Translations under genes and position numbers: made by a program
Assembly: GCF_001297125.1 (NCBI RefSeq)
Contig: NZ_LHPC01000014.1
Span: forward strand, 1 to 53,566
DNA from: Pseudomonas sp. RIT-PI-q
Lineage (GTDB): Bacteria > Pseudomonadota > Gammaproteobacteria > Pseudomonadales > Pseudomonadaceae
Direction of reading: 5' to 3'
DNA length: 53,566 nucleotides
The notes under the pieces: model-generated
The model's database searches: none
What the model was told of the DNA's origin: nothing
The model's input: only the letters and a program-made list of their open reading frames with translations
Part shown: positions 34,913 through 43,373 of the stretch, piece after piece
Numbering within the stretch: position 1 is the stretch's first letter
Layout: each line of letters starts with the position of its first letter

Positions 34913-35920
34913 TCAGGCCAATAGCGCCTTCAGATCGTTGTACAGGGCCTCGGGAATCTTCACGCCTTCAACCAGACTGCGCACTCGCGCCACATAACGT
35001 TGTTGCGACGGCAAGCGTGCGCCCTGCCCTTGAATGCTCTCGAACAACACTTCGGCGCGGGCCAGATGTTGCTCGGTGGCCTCGCCGAGAAAACGTCGCG
35101 GATCGAGGGCGATGATCAGTTCGCCATGGTACGGCGACGACTTGCTGCCAGCGTCGTAAGCCAGCGACTCGGCACTGGTCAGGTCACCGATCAACGGCCC
35201 GGCGATCAACTCCACCATCGCCGCCAGTGCCGAGCCTTTGTGCCCACCGAACGTCAGCATCGCACCGCTATCGAGCACCACATTCGGATCGGTACTCGGC
35301 TGGCCTTCGGCGTCGACGCCCCACCCCTCGGGGATCGCTTTGCCGGCGCGTCGGTGCAACTCGATCTCACCACGGGCAATCGCGCTGGTGGCAAAGTCGA
35401 ACACAAACGGACCCTTCCCCGGGCGCGGCCAGCCGAACGCGATGGGATTGGTCCCGAACACCGGCAGACGCCCACCCGCCGGCGCGACCCAGGCGTGGCT
35501 TGGGTTACAGGCCAGCGCCACCAGACCGGTCGCGGTGAGCTGCTCGATCTCGACCCACAACGCGGAAAAATGCACACAGTGATTGATCGCCAATGCGGCA
35601 ATGCCGTTTGCCCGGGTTTTCTGCTCAAGCAATGGCAGCCCGGCCTGGAACGCCAACTGCGAGAAACCACCCGCCGCATCGACCCGCACAATCGAAGGCG
35701 CCTGGTCGATCACCCGCGGCTCGGCATCGGGCGCCACTTTGCCGGCCCTGAGGGAATTCACACAGCCCAGAATCCGGTACAACCCATGGGAGGCGCAGCC
35801 GTCGCGCTCGCCGGCAATCACCGTGGCGGCCACCGCCTGAGCGTGGGCCGCGTTGAAACCGTTGTGCAGCAGGATCGATTCGGCCAGTTCGCGAGCTTCG
35901 GCCAGGGACAGTCGGATCAT
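34913..35920 (-). CDS. lhpD: LhpD, 1-pyrroline-2-carboxylate reductase (Ldh/DpkA family)
   Basis: A 335-residue NAD(P)H-dependent imine reductase of the malate/L-lactate dehydrogenase-2 (Ldh) family. Motifs are RDGCASHGLYRILGCV (with the catalytic His), NHCVHFSALWVEIE, FGTNPIAFGWPR and TFGGHKGSALAAMVELIAGP. It should reduce 1-pyrroline-2-carboxylate, made from 3-hydroxyprolines by dehydratases such as the aconitase X here, to L-proline. It runs opposite to lhpG and ends 2 bases beyond the shared terminator. GGAG lies about 6 bases upstream of the ATG. Confidence 0.92.
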   Translation of the reverse strand: MIRLSLAEARELAESILLHNGFNAAHAQAVAATVIAGERDGCASHGLYRILGCVNSLRAGKVAPDAEPRVIDQAPSIVRVDAAGGFSQLAFQAGLPLLEQKTRANGIAALAINHCVHFSALWVEIEQLTATGLVALACNPSHAWVAPAGGRLPVFGTNPIAFGWPRPGKGPFVFDFATSAIARGEIELHRRAGKAIPEGWGVDAEGQPSTDPNVVLDSGAMLTFGGHKGSALAAMVELIAGPLIGDLTSAESLAYDAGSKSSPYHGELIIALDPRRFLGEATEQHLARAEVLFESIQGQGARLPSQQRYVARVRSLVEGVKIPEALYNDLKALLA

Positions 35921-36030
35921 AATCAGCTCCTTGGACAGACCGTCCAGACTGGCCTATTCCAAGGGCTGCGGCTTGATCGCTTTAGGCCGGGTCAATGACG
36001 AATTCGGCATACCCGCAGGTCAACGCGCAC

Positions 36031-36480
36031 TCAGTGCGCGACACCAAACTTGGTGGTGATCTCTTCGGGCTTGAGCGATCGTCCATCGACCGCCACCAAC
36101 TGCAGTTTTTGGAGCGGCTGACGGTCTTTTGTGTCGACCATCACCGAGCCGAGTTCGCCAGGCTCGTACATAAACTCGTTGCCCCACTGCGACAGCGCAA
36201 TGAGCACCGGCTGCAAGGCCTTGCCCTTTTCGGTCAGCACATACTCTTTGTAAATACTGCCGTCAGCGGCGGGCTCCAGGCGCATCACACCTTCTGCCAC
36301 CATGTTTTTAAGCCGTGCACTGAGGATGTTTTTCGCGACATCCAGGCTTTTCTGGAAATCGCTGAAGCGCCGCGTGCCGGCGAGCGCATCACGAATGATC
36401 AGCAACGACCACCAATCGCCGATGAGGTCGAGGGATCGAGCAACCGGGCAGGGATTGCCCTGCAAACTTTTACGTTTCAC
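36031..36480 (-). CDS. HxlR-family transcriptional regulator
   Basis: A 149-residue MarR-like HxlR regulator. The conserved opening NPCPVARSLDLIGDWWSLLI includes Cys11, the N-terminal Cys used for redox or electrophile sensing in YodB/QorR-type members. The winged HTH continues through SDFQKSLDVAKNILSARLKN and a wing near RLEPAADGSIYKEYVLTEKG. It is divergent from an SDR gene, with three matching operator sites in the gap. It probably represses itself and the SDR gene and lets go on a reactive substrate. Confidence 0.92.
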   Translation of the reverse strand: MKRKSLQGNPCPVARSLDLIGDWWSLLIIRDALAGTRRFSDFQKSLDVAKNILSARLKNMVAEGVMRLEPAADGSIYKEYVLTEKGKALQPVLIALSQWGNEFMYEPGELGSVMVDTKDRQPLQKLQLVAVDGRSLKPEEITTKFGVAH

Positions 36481-36535
36481 GTAAGTCGCCTCTGTCTAAG
36501 GATTTTCCGCATTGACGCCCAAGCGTCGGCAGCAA

Positions 36536-36554
36536 GTGGTTGCATCATACAACC
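36536..36554. promoter_or_regulatory. HxlR operator copy 1
   Basis: GTGGTTGCATCATACAACC, an imperfect palindrome (GGTTG/CAACC arms), 55 bases upstream of the HxlR start. Confidence 0.7.
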
Positions 36555-36577
36555 TTAGCTGGTAAAAATCGCAACTA

Positions 36578-36598
36578 GTGGTTTTATTATAAAACCAC
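36578..36598. promoter_or_regulatory. HxlR operator copy 2 (perfect palindrome)
   Basis: Arms of 10 bases, GTGGTTTTAT and its exact complement, around one central T. It matches copies 1 and 3 in the pattern GTGGTTnnATnATAnAACC and lies between them. Confidence 0.8.
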
Positions 36599-36650
36599 AA
36601 ACCCGATTTCATACGATTGCTCTGCCTTGCGCCCAATAGCATCGGCTTCA

Positions 36651-36669
36651 GTGGTTGCATGATAAAACC
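36651..36669. promoter_or_regulatory. HxlR operator copy 3
   Basis: GTGGTTGCATGATAAAACC, ending 15 bases before the SDR start at 36685 and placed to block its promoter or translation region. Confidence 0.7.
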
Positions 36670-36684
36670 TTAGGAGTTTCCCCA

Positions 36685-37467
36685 ATGAAACTGGCTGGAA
36701 AAACTGCATTCATCACCGGCGGCAACAGCGGCCTGGGCTTGGCCACCGCAAAACTGTTCATCGCTGAAGGCGCAAAAGTCGCCATCACCGGTCGCAGCCA
36801 AAAAACCCTGGATGAGGCCCGGGAAGCGTTGGGCCCTAACCTGCTCGCGATCCAGGCAGACCTTGCCGACGTCAAAGAGATCGAGCGCGCCGTGGCAGAA
36901 GCCGTAGCGGCCTTCGGCAAACTGGACATCGTGTTCGCCAACGCCGGCATCGCCGCGCTGACGCCGGTTGGCGGCACCAGCCTTGAGACGTTCCAGAACA
37001 TCATCCAGACCAACCTCACCGGCACGTTTTTTACCGTGCAAGCGACTGAGCCGCACCTCAACCCTGGCGCCTCGATCATTTTGAACGGCTCGGTACACGC
37101 CGACATGGGATGGCCCGGTTACAGCGCCTACGCAGCTACCAAAGGTGCAGTCCGCTCGATGACACGGGTCATGGCCGCAGAATTTGCCCCGCGTGGAATC
37201 CGCGTCAATCAGATCACGCCCGGGGCTGCGCGCACGCCGGTGTGGAACCCGCTCGCCGCCAACTCGACTGCAATGGATGCGCTGGAGGAAAAACTGAAAA
37301 CCACGATTCCACTGGGTCGCATTGGTGAAGCGGAAGAAGTCGCTACCGTCGCGATGTTTCTCGCCTCCAGCGACTCCAGCAATGTCGTGGGTGCAGAGAT
37401 CGTCGTCGATGGCGGTGCAACAGGCTCGCCATTAGGCGCCCCGGCTCACACCAAAAACTGGGCATAA
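36685..37467 (+). CDS. Short-chain dehydrogenase/reductase under HxlR control
   Basis: A 260-residue classical SDR. The NAD(P)-binding motif is ITGGNSGLGLATAKLF, followed by NAG (residues about 90), the catalytic Ser/Tyr/Lys in YSAYAATKGAVRS (Tyr-x3-Lys), and a C-terminal VVGAEIVVDGGATGS. Arg after the first motif (TGRSQKT) suggests NADP preference. The substrate is not evident; pairing with an HxlR regulator suggests a role in detoxifying aldehydes or quinones. The start at 36685 has AGGAG 9 bases upstream. Confidence 0.92.
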   Translation: MKLAGKTAFITGGNSGLGLATAKLFIAEGAKVAITGRSQKTLDEAREALGPNLLAIQADLADVKEIERAVAEAVAAFGKLDIVFANAGIAALTPVGGTSLETFQNIIQTNLTGTFFTVQATEPHLNPGASIILNGSVHADMGWPGYSAYAATKGAVRSMTRVMAAEFAPRGIRVNQITPGAARTPVWNPLAANSTAMDALEEKLKTTIPLGRIGEAEEVATVAMFLASSDSSNVVGAEIVVDGGATGSPLGAPAHTKNWA

Positions 37468-37479
37468 CAGCAACCCGCC

Positions 37480-38424
37480 TTACCCCACCAGGTCAATCAA
37501 CTGCTCGCGCTGCGCCCCCGTCAGCATCGGACCAAAACCGGCACCTGCGTTTTCCGCCATGTAGCGCGGGTTGCCGGTGCCGGGGATGACGCAGGTCACC
37601 GCCGAATGCGTCAGTAAAAACTTCAGCGCCAGTTGTGGCCAGCTTTTCACTCCCACTTGTGCGGCCCAGCCTGGCAGTGGCTTGCCTTTCAGTCGGTCTA
37701 TCAAGCCACCGCCGCCGAAGGGGCGATTGCAGATCACCGCCACGCCGCGCTCGCGACACAGCGGCAGGATTCGTTTCTCGACGCCACGGTCGTCCAGCGC
37801 ATAGTTGATCTGCAAGAAATCCAGCGGTTCAGCCTTGAGCACTGCCTCCACTTCGTCATAAGCCGACGCCGTGTAATGGGTGATGCCGATGTAGCGAATG
37901 CGCCCTTCTTCCTTCCATTTGCGCAAGGTCGGCAGATGGGTTTTCCAGTCCAGCAGGTTGTGAATCTGCATCAGATCGATACGGTCGGTTTGCAGCAACT
38001 TGAAAGACTGCTCCATTTGCGCAATGCCTTCGTCGCGGCCACGGGTCCAGACCTTGGTGGCCAGAAACGCGGGCGAGCGCGGCTGATGGATCGACAACAG
38101 TTCACCGGTGGTCTGCTCGGCGCGGCCGTACATGGGCGAGCTGTCGATCAACGTCCCGCCCTTCTCGAACAACGCACTGAGCACTGCCGGCAGGTTCTTG
38201 TACGCAGGATCGGCAGGCCCGACATCAAAGCCGCGATAGGTGCCCAGCCCGACGATGGGCAACGGCTCGGCGCTGGAAGGAATGACTCGGGTCAGCATGT
38301 TCTTGCCTCCTGTTTCCGTCGATGGCGTGAAGGCTGCAAAAGCCGACTCGAAGGTGAAAACCGCCGAAGCACCGGCAGCCAGCGTGAGTATTTTTCGACG
38401 CGTGTATCCATCAGTGTGGCTCAT
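37480..38424 (-). CDS. Aldo/keto reductase with Tat-type signal
   Basis: A 314-residue protein of the aldo/keto reductase family. The N-terminus GYTRRKILTLAAGASAVFTF resembles a twin-arginine signal, so it may be exported folded to the periplasm. The AKR tetrad is visible: Asp and Tyr in LIDSSPMYGRAE, Lys in AFLATKVWT and His in LMQIHNLLDW. The start at 38424 overlaps the end of the upstream membrane-protein gene by 14 bases, so they form an operon. The physiological substrate is unknown. Confidence 0.88.
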   Translation of the reverse strand: MSHTDGYTRRKILTLAAGASAVFTFESAFAAFTPSTETGGKNMLTRVIPSSAEPLPIVGLGTYRGFDVGPADPAYKNLPAVLSALFEKGGTLIDSSPMYGRAEQTTGELLSIHQPRSPAFLATKVWTRGRDEGIAQMEQSFKLLQTDRIDLMQIHNLLDWKTHLPTLRKWKEEGRIRYIGITHYTASAYDEVEAVLKAEPLDFLQINYALDDRGVEKRILPLCRERGVAVICNRPFGGGGLIDRLKGKPLPGWAAQVGVKSWPQLALKFLLTHSAVTCVIPGTGNPRYMAENAGAGFGPMLTGAQREQLIDLVG

Positions 38425-39697
38425 GGTGTTGCCCTTCCACCTCTTGGCTGCTGGCCTTTTGCGCCTGGCGCCGGGCCAGCCACAGGCATAACCAGCCCCA
38501 CACCCCGGCAAACGGCACGATCACCAGCGCCACCAGTCCAAAACCTGCGCCAAGCGCCGTCAACCCTGCGGACAGCCAGCCACTGGCAGCATCGCCGCCG
38601 CGATAGACCAGGGTTTCGATCACATTCTTGGCCTTGTACTTTTCCTCGCGGCTCACCACTGTCCACAACACTTCCCGCGCCGGCCGCACGATGGCGAACT
38701 CGACCGCGCGACGCAGCCCCTGTGCCAGTGCGACGGTGGCCGGCACGGGCGCCAAAGCCATGGCGGCAAATGCCACGACCGTCGCCAACGGCAAGGCCAC
38801 CAGCGCCCCGCCAACACCCCCGAGCCGGATCAACGGCGCCGTCAGCACCAGCTGAAAGATCAAGGTCAGTGCCGACACGATCAGATCGACAACGGCGAAA
38901 AACTGCGTCCGGCTGACAACATCAGCATAGCTACCCGCCACAATCCGCCCCTGCTCGAAATACAACAAGGTCGCGGCACTGGTGTGCAACAGCATGAACA
39001 CCACCAGCCCCAGCAGATAGCGCGAGCGCAGGATCAGCGTGACCCCAGCCAGCATGCTGCCACCCATGCGCCGCTCGTCCGACAACCGGTTGCCGGACTG
39101 CGATTCGGTACGGGACAGCAACGCCCGGTAGCAGCGCACTGCGATTTCCAGCAGCACCGCTGCCGCGACGGTCAACGCAACCGGGCCAAAACGGGTGGCC
39201 ATGGTCGCGGCCAGCAACGGCCCGATGAACGTGCCCAACGTGCCACCCGCCGCGATGAAGCCGAACAGCCGCCGCCCTTGCGCGCTGGAAAACCGGTCCA
39301 CCAGCACGCTCCAGAAGATCGTAACGATGAACAGGTTGTAGATACTGATCCAGACGAAAAACACCCGCCCGACCGCCACCGGCGCAACGTGTTTGGCGAT
39401 CAGCACACCAAACACCAGCATCGACAAGGCGATCGAGCGATAGATCAACGGCACGAAACGCGTGGCCGGCAGCCGCGACACCAACGCACCAAACACCGGC
39501 ACCATCAGCAGCATCACCACGAACGTGGCCGTGAACAGCCACTGCAATTTGTCGGCGCCGCCCTCCAGACCCAGGGCGTCGCGCAGCGGTCGCACCAGGT
39601 AATAACTGGCCAGCACGCAGAAATGGAAGGCGAACCCCAGCATCACCGCCGCTCTTTCGCAGGGCCGAACGTCGAGCCATTTGAGCACGATGGGCAT
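38411..39697 (-). CDS. MFS / NTP:NDP exchanger-like membrane protein
   Basis: A 428-residue protein with about twelve hydrophobic segments. The opening AAVMLGFAFHFCVLASYYLV and RPLRDALGLEGG, and the later FAIVRPAREVLWTVVSREEKYKAKN, match bacterial MFS proteins distantly related to nucleotide (ATP/ADP, Npt/Tlc-type) exchangers. In free-living Pseudomonas these are not known to import ATP, and the substrate is unknown. It is coupled to the aldo/keto reductase by a 14-base overlap. Confidence 0.8.
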   Translation of the reverse strand: MPIVLKWLDVRPCERAAVMLGFAFHFCVLASYYLVRPLRDALGLEGGADKLQWLFTATFVVMLLMVPVFGALVSRLPATRFVPLIYRSIALSMLVFGVLIAKHVAPVAVGRVFFVWISIYNLFIVTIFWSVLVDRFSSAQGRRLFGFIAAGGTLGTFIGPLLAATMATRFGPVALTVAAAVLLEIAVRCYRALLSRTESQSGNRLSDERRMGGSMLAGVTLILRSRYLLGLVVFMLLHTSAATLLYFEQGRIVAGSYADVVSRTQFFAVVDLIVSALTLIFQLVLTAPLIRLGGVGGALVALPLATVVAFAAMALAPVPATVALAQGLRRAVEFAIVRPAREVLWTVVSREEKYKAKNVIETLVYRGGDAASGWLSAGLTALGAGFGLVALVIVPFAGVWGWLCLWLARRQAQKASSQEVEGQHHEPH

Positions 39698-39781
39698 GGG
39701 CGCCCTCCCGCAGCGTCTCGCGTGGGTCTACTACACTCTGACAGCGATCAAACGATTGCAGTCTTCAAGCCAGAGCAGTCA

Positions 39782-40570
39782 ATGTCGCCCACTAAAGTTA
39801 GCCGAATGTCACGAACCCTGGTGTCTATCGTCGTTATCGTTGCGGTGGTGTATCTGGCGCTGTGCGCTGCGCTGTTGGTGTTTCAACGCGCGCTCATCTA
39901 CTTTCCGCAACCGCGTGCCCTCGGCACCTCCGAAGCGCTGCTGACGCTGTCGGTGGACGATGCGCAGGTGCTGGTGACCGTCCGAGCGCATGAGGGGCCG
40001 AATGCGTTGATTTATTTCGGTGGCAATGCCGAGGACGTTTCCCGGAGCTTGCCCGAGTTTTCGCAGGAGTTCCCGGATCATGCCCTCTACTTGCTTCACT
40101 ACCGAGGCTACGGTGGCAGTTCCGGGTCACCCTCCGAGGAGGCGATTGCCCGCGATGCCATGACCTTGTTTGACCTGGTCTACGCCACACACCCGCACAT
40201 TGCGGTGGTCGGTCGCAGCCTGGGCTCGGGGGTTGCCGTGCGTCTCGCCAGCCTCCGCCCGGCAGCGCGACTGGTCCTGATCACGCCCTATAACAGCCTT
40301 GAAGAACTGGCGACACGGCAATACCCGATGTTCCCGGTGAAGTGGCTGCTAAAGGACAAGTTTGAATCGTGGAAATACGCCGCTCACATCACAGTGCCGA
40401 CGCTGTTGATCGCGGCGCAGAACGACGAAGTGATACCGCGTGCAAGTACGGAGCGGCTGTACGCGCATTTCGCCAACGGCGTGGCGGCGCTGAAGGTCAT
40501 ACCGGGTGTCGGGCACAACTCCATCGGCGAGAGCCCCGATTACCTGAAGCTGCTCGGTGATGGTTTGTGA
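39782..40570 (+). CDS. Membrane-anchored alpha/beta hydrolase
   Basis: About 262 residues: a single N-terminal transmembrane anchor (LVSIVVIVAVVYLALCAALL) and an alpha/beta hydrolase domain of the BEM46/YfhR type. The nucleophile Ser is in VVGRSLGSGVAV, the acid in LIAAQNDEVIP and the His in IPGVGHNSIG. Substrate unknown; likely periplasm-facing. Two starts are possible, ATG 39782 and ATG 39806, both weakly supported. It is divergent from the MFS-like gene. Confidence 0.85.
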   Translation: MSPTKVSRMSRTLVSIVVIVAVVYLALCAALLVFQRALIYFPQPRALGTSEALLTLSVDDAQVLVTVRAHEGPNALIYFGGNAEDVSRSLPEFSQEFPDHALYLLHYRGYGGSSGSPSEEAIARDAMTLFDLVYATHPHIAVVGRSLGSGVAVRLASLRPAARLVLITPYNSLEELATRQYPMFPVKWLLKDKFESWKYAAHITVPTLLIAAQNDEVIPRASTERLYAHFANGVAALKVIPGVGHNSIGESPDYLKLLGDGL

Positions 40571-40634
40571 TGGGGCGGGGAAAGGTTTGGTCTGATGGAG
40601 CACATTGGCGCTCCATCAGAACAATCTCCAGCGA

Positions 40635-41909
40635 TCAAAAACGCGGTTTGACGGTTTTCCACTCGGGCTTGTAACGCTGCATCTGCTTCACGTCATCGCG
40701 TTGGCGAATGCCACAGGTCAGGTATTGATCGTGCAGTTTGCCCAACTGATCGTGGTCCAGCTCCAGTCCGAGGCCAGGCGCGCGGGTGATTTTCACGCAG
40801 CCATTGACGATGGGCAGCTTGCCGCCCTTGATCACTTCTTCGTCCGGCTCTTGCCACGGGTAATGTGTGTCGCAGGCGTAATCAAGGTTGGGCACCGAGG
40901 CGGCGACATGCGCCATGGCCATCAGGCTGATGCCCAAGTGCGAGTTGGAATGCATCGACACGCCCAAGCCAAAGGTCTGGCACATTTTCGCCAGCGCCTG
41001 AGTGTCACGCAGGCCGCCCCAATAGTGGTGGTCAGCAAGGACGATCTGCACGCTGTTCAACGCCACGCTGCGGCGGAATTCATCGAAATCGGTGACGACC
41101 ATGTTGGTCGCCAGCGGCAGGCCGGTGCGTTTGTGCAGCTCGGACATGCCCTCCAGCCCCGGCGTCGGGTCTTCGTAATATTGCAGGTCGTCGCCCAGCA
41201 GTTCGGCCATGCGAATGGAAGTTTCCAGCGACCAGTTAGCGTTCGGATCAATCCGCATCGGGTAACCCGGGAACGCCTTCTTCAGCGCCTTGATGCACGC
41301 CACCTCATGCTCCGGCTCCAGCGCGCCGGCCTTGAGCTTGATGCTCTTGAAACCATAGGTCTCGATCATCCGTCGCGCCTGCGCGACGATCTGTTCTTCG
41401 TTCAGCGCCTCGCCCCAGCTGTCCGCTTTGTAGGGTGAGTCGACATGCTGCGCGTACTTGAAAAACAGATAGGCGCTGAACGGAATCTCATCGCGAATCG
41501 CCCCGCCCAGCAAGTCCACCAGCGGCACATTCAACGAATGCGCCTGCAAATCGAGGAACGCCACTTCGAACGCCGAATAGGCATTGCTCACCGCTTTGCT
41601 GGCATGGGAGCCCGGTGCGAGTTCGGCACCGGCAATGCTCGCCGGTTTGTTCGCCGCCACGGTGGCCTGCACGATGGCGCGCAGCTGATTGAGGTTGAAC
41701 GGGTCGAGGCCGATCAGTTGATCTTGCAGTTGCAGTTGGATCGCCAGCGCCGGGGCGTCGCCGTAGCTTTCGCCCAGGCCGATGTAGCCATTGTCGCTCT
41801 CGATCTCGATGATCGAACGCAGCGCGAAGGGTTCGTGGATGCCGCTGGCATTGAGCAGCGGCGGATCACGGAAAGCGATGGGGGTGACGGTGACTCGTTT
41901 GATTTTCAA
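40635..41909 (-). CDS. gudD: Glucarate dehydratase-family protein (enolase superfamily)
   Basis: Dehydrates D-glucarate to 5-dehydro-4-deoxy-D-glucarate in the family. The 424-residue protein has the two catalytic lysines of the K-x-K motif (Lys191, Lys193 in FKSIKLKAG), metal ligands Asp221 (RIDPNANW), Glu246 (YYEDPTPG) and Asn269, and a catalytic His320 in GVSMHSNSHLG. The C-terminal YACDTHYPWQEPDEEVI is characteristic of this Pseudomonas group. It overlaps the transporter gene by 4 bases. Downstream kdgD is absent from the window. Confidence 0.85.
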   Translation of the reverse strand: MKIKRVTVTPIAFRDPPLLNASGIHEPFALRSIIEIESDNGYIGLGESYGDAPALAIQLQLQDQLIGLDPFNLNQLRAIVQATVAANKPASIAGAELAPGSHASKAVSNAYSAFEVAFLDLQAHSLNVPLVDLLGGAIRDEIPFSAYLFFKYAQHVDSPYKADSWGEALNEEQIVAQARRMIETYGFKSIKLKAGALEPEHEVACIKALKKAFPGYPMRIDPNANWSLETSIRMAELLGDDLQYYEDPTPGLEGMSELHKRTGLPLATNMVVTDFDEFRRSVALNSVQIVLADHHYWGGLRDTQALAKMCQTFGLGVSMHSNSHLGISLMAMAHVAASVPNLDYACDTHYPWQEPDEEVIKGGKLPIVNGCVKITRAPGLGLELDHDQLGKLHDQYLTCGIRQRDDVKQMQRYKPEWKTVKPRF

Positions 41910-43267
41910 GAAGCTGCTCCTTTTGAACCTGAACTCAAGGCTTGTTGATTGAGGGTTTTTGTTACCGCTGCGTCGCTACGGGGTGCCGTGCGCGCGAAAA
42001 AGATCACCACGGCCGCGACCAGTGATGTGGCGGCCAAGCCGTACAGCCCGCCTTCAATCGAGCCGGTTTTCTGCTCGAGAAAACCGAACGCGGTCGGGGC
42101 GACGAAACCGCCGAGGTTGCCGATGGAGTTGATCAGGGCGATCACCGCCGCAGCGATGCGTGCATCCAGATAGCCTTGTGGGATCGGCCAGAACAGCGCC
42201 GAGGCGGCCTTGAAACCAATGGCCGCAAAACAGATGGCGACGAACGCGAAGATTGGCCCGCCGGTGGTGGACATGAACATGCCGAACGCAGCGATCACCA
42301 GGGTCAATGCTACCCACGCCTGCTGGTGTTTCCATTTGCTGGCCATGGCGGCGAAGCCATACATCGCGACGATGGAAATCAGCCATGGAATCGAGTTGAA
42401 CAAACCAACCTGGAAGTCGCCGAGGTTGCCCATTTTCTTGATCATGCTCGGCAGCCAGAACGTGGCGCCATAAATGGTCAGGGCGATGGAAAAGTAGATG
42501 AAGCAGAACAGTGCGATCTGTTTGTCAGCCAACAACTTGAACATCGACGGCTTGACCGTCTGCGCGGCTTCGCGAGCCTGCTGTTCCAGCGCAATGGCGC
42601 TGGTCAGTGCGTCCTTCTCTTCGGCGCTCAGCCATTTCGCTTCACGCGGATGGGATTGCAGCCAGAACCAGACAAACCCGCACAGGACGATGGAGGCAAA
42701 GCCTTCGATCAGGAACATCCACTGCCAGCCATGCAGACTGAAACCGCTGACGTTGAGCAGCGCGCCGGACACCGGGCCGGAAATGACCGAGGCGATGGCC
42801 GAACCGCTGAGGAAGATCGCCATGGCTTTGCCCCGTTCGGTCGATGGCAACCATTGGGTGAAGTAGTAAATGATGCCGGGGAAAAAGCCCGCTTCGGCCG
42901 CGCCGAGAATGAAGCGCAATACATAGAAGCTGGTTTCGCCACGCACGAAGGCCATGGCCATGGCGGCCGCGCCCCAGGTGAACATGATGCGCGTCAGCCA
43001 GGCGCGGGCGCCGTAGCGTTGCAGCAGCATGTTGGAGGGCACTTCGAAAATCGCGTAACCGATGAAGAACAAACCGGCACCCAGGCCATAGGCTGCAGCG
43101 CCGATGCCCAGGTCGGTCTCCATGTGGCTACGGACGAAGCCGATGTTGACCCGGTCGATGTAGTTGACGATGAACATCACCACAAACAGCGGCAGCACAT
43201 GGCGCTTGACCTTGGCCGCCGCGCGGGCGAGCACAGTCGGCTCCGGCGGATTCTGGAGGGTATTCAA
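41906..43267 (-). CDS. gudP: GudP-like D-glucarate/galactarate transporter (MFS, ACS family)
   Basis: A twelve-helix MFS anion:cation symporter. The first helix region FVVMFIVNYIDRVNIGFVRS and the helix-4/5 motif FILGAAEAGFFPGIIYYFTQ are typical of GudP/GarP-type carriers. Two starts are possible: ATG 43285 has no Shine-Dalgarno, whereas TTG 43267 has GGGAG 7 bases upstream and is preferred (453 residues). It is followed by gudD with a 4-base overlap. A LysR gene is divergent. Confidence 0.88.
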   Translation of the reverse strand: MNTLQNPPEPTVLARAAAKVKRHVLPLFVVMFIVNYIDRVNIGFVRSHMETDLGIGAAAYGLGAGLFFIGYAIFEVPSNMLLQRYGARAWLTRIMFTWGAAAMAMAFVRGETSFYVLRFILGAAEAGFFPGIIYYFTQWLPSTERGKAMAIFLSGSAIASVISGPVSGALLNVSGFSLHGWQWMFLIEGFASIVLCGFVWFWLQSHPREAKWLSAEEKDALTSAIALEQQAREAAQTVKPSMFKLLADKQIALFCFIYFSIALTIYGATFWLPSMIKKMGNLGDFQVGLFNSIPWLISIVAMYGFAAMASKWKHQQAWVALTLVIAAFGMFMSTTGGPIFAFVAICFAAIGFKAASALFWPIPQGYLDARIAAAVIALINSIGNLGGFVAPTAFGFLEQKTGSIEGGLYGLAATSLVAAVVIFFARTAPRSDAAVTKTLNQQALSSGSKGAAS

Positions 43268-43331
43268 GAGGCATCTCCCGATCATTGTTTTTTTAGGGAC
43301 GAGCCGATCATGGACGCGGCAATTGATCCCG

Positions 43332-43370
43332 TCTAATCTAACTTGGCATTCGATTGATACCTGGATTAGA
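43332..43370. promoter_or_regulatory. Probable LysR-type binding region
   Basis: TCTAATC (43332-43338) and its inverse GATTAGA (43364-43370) lie in the gudP/LysR divergent gap, the second ending 3 bases before the LysR ATG. Confidence 0.45.
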
Positions 43371-43373
43371 TCA

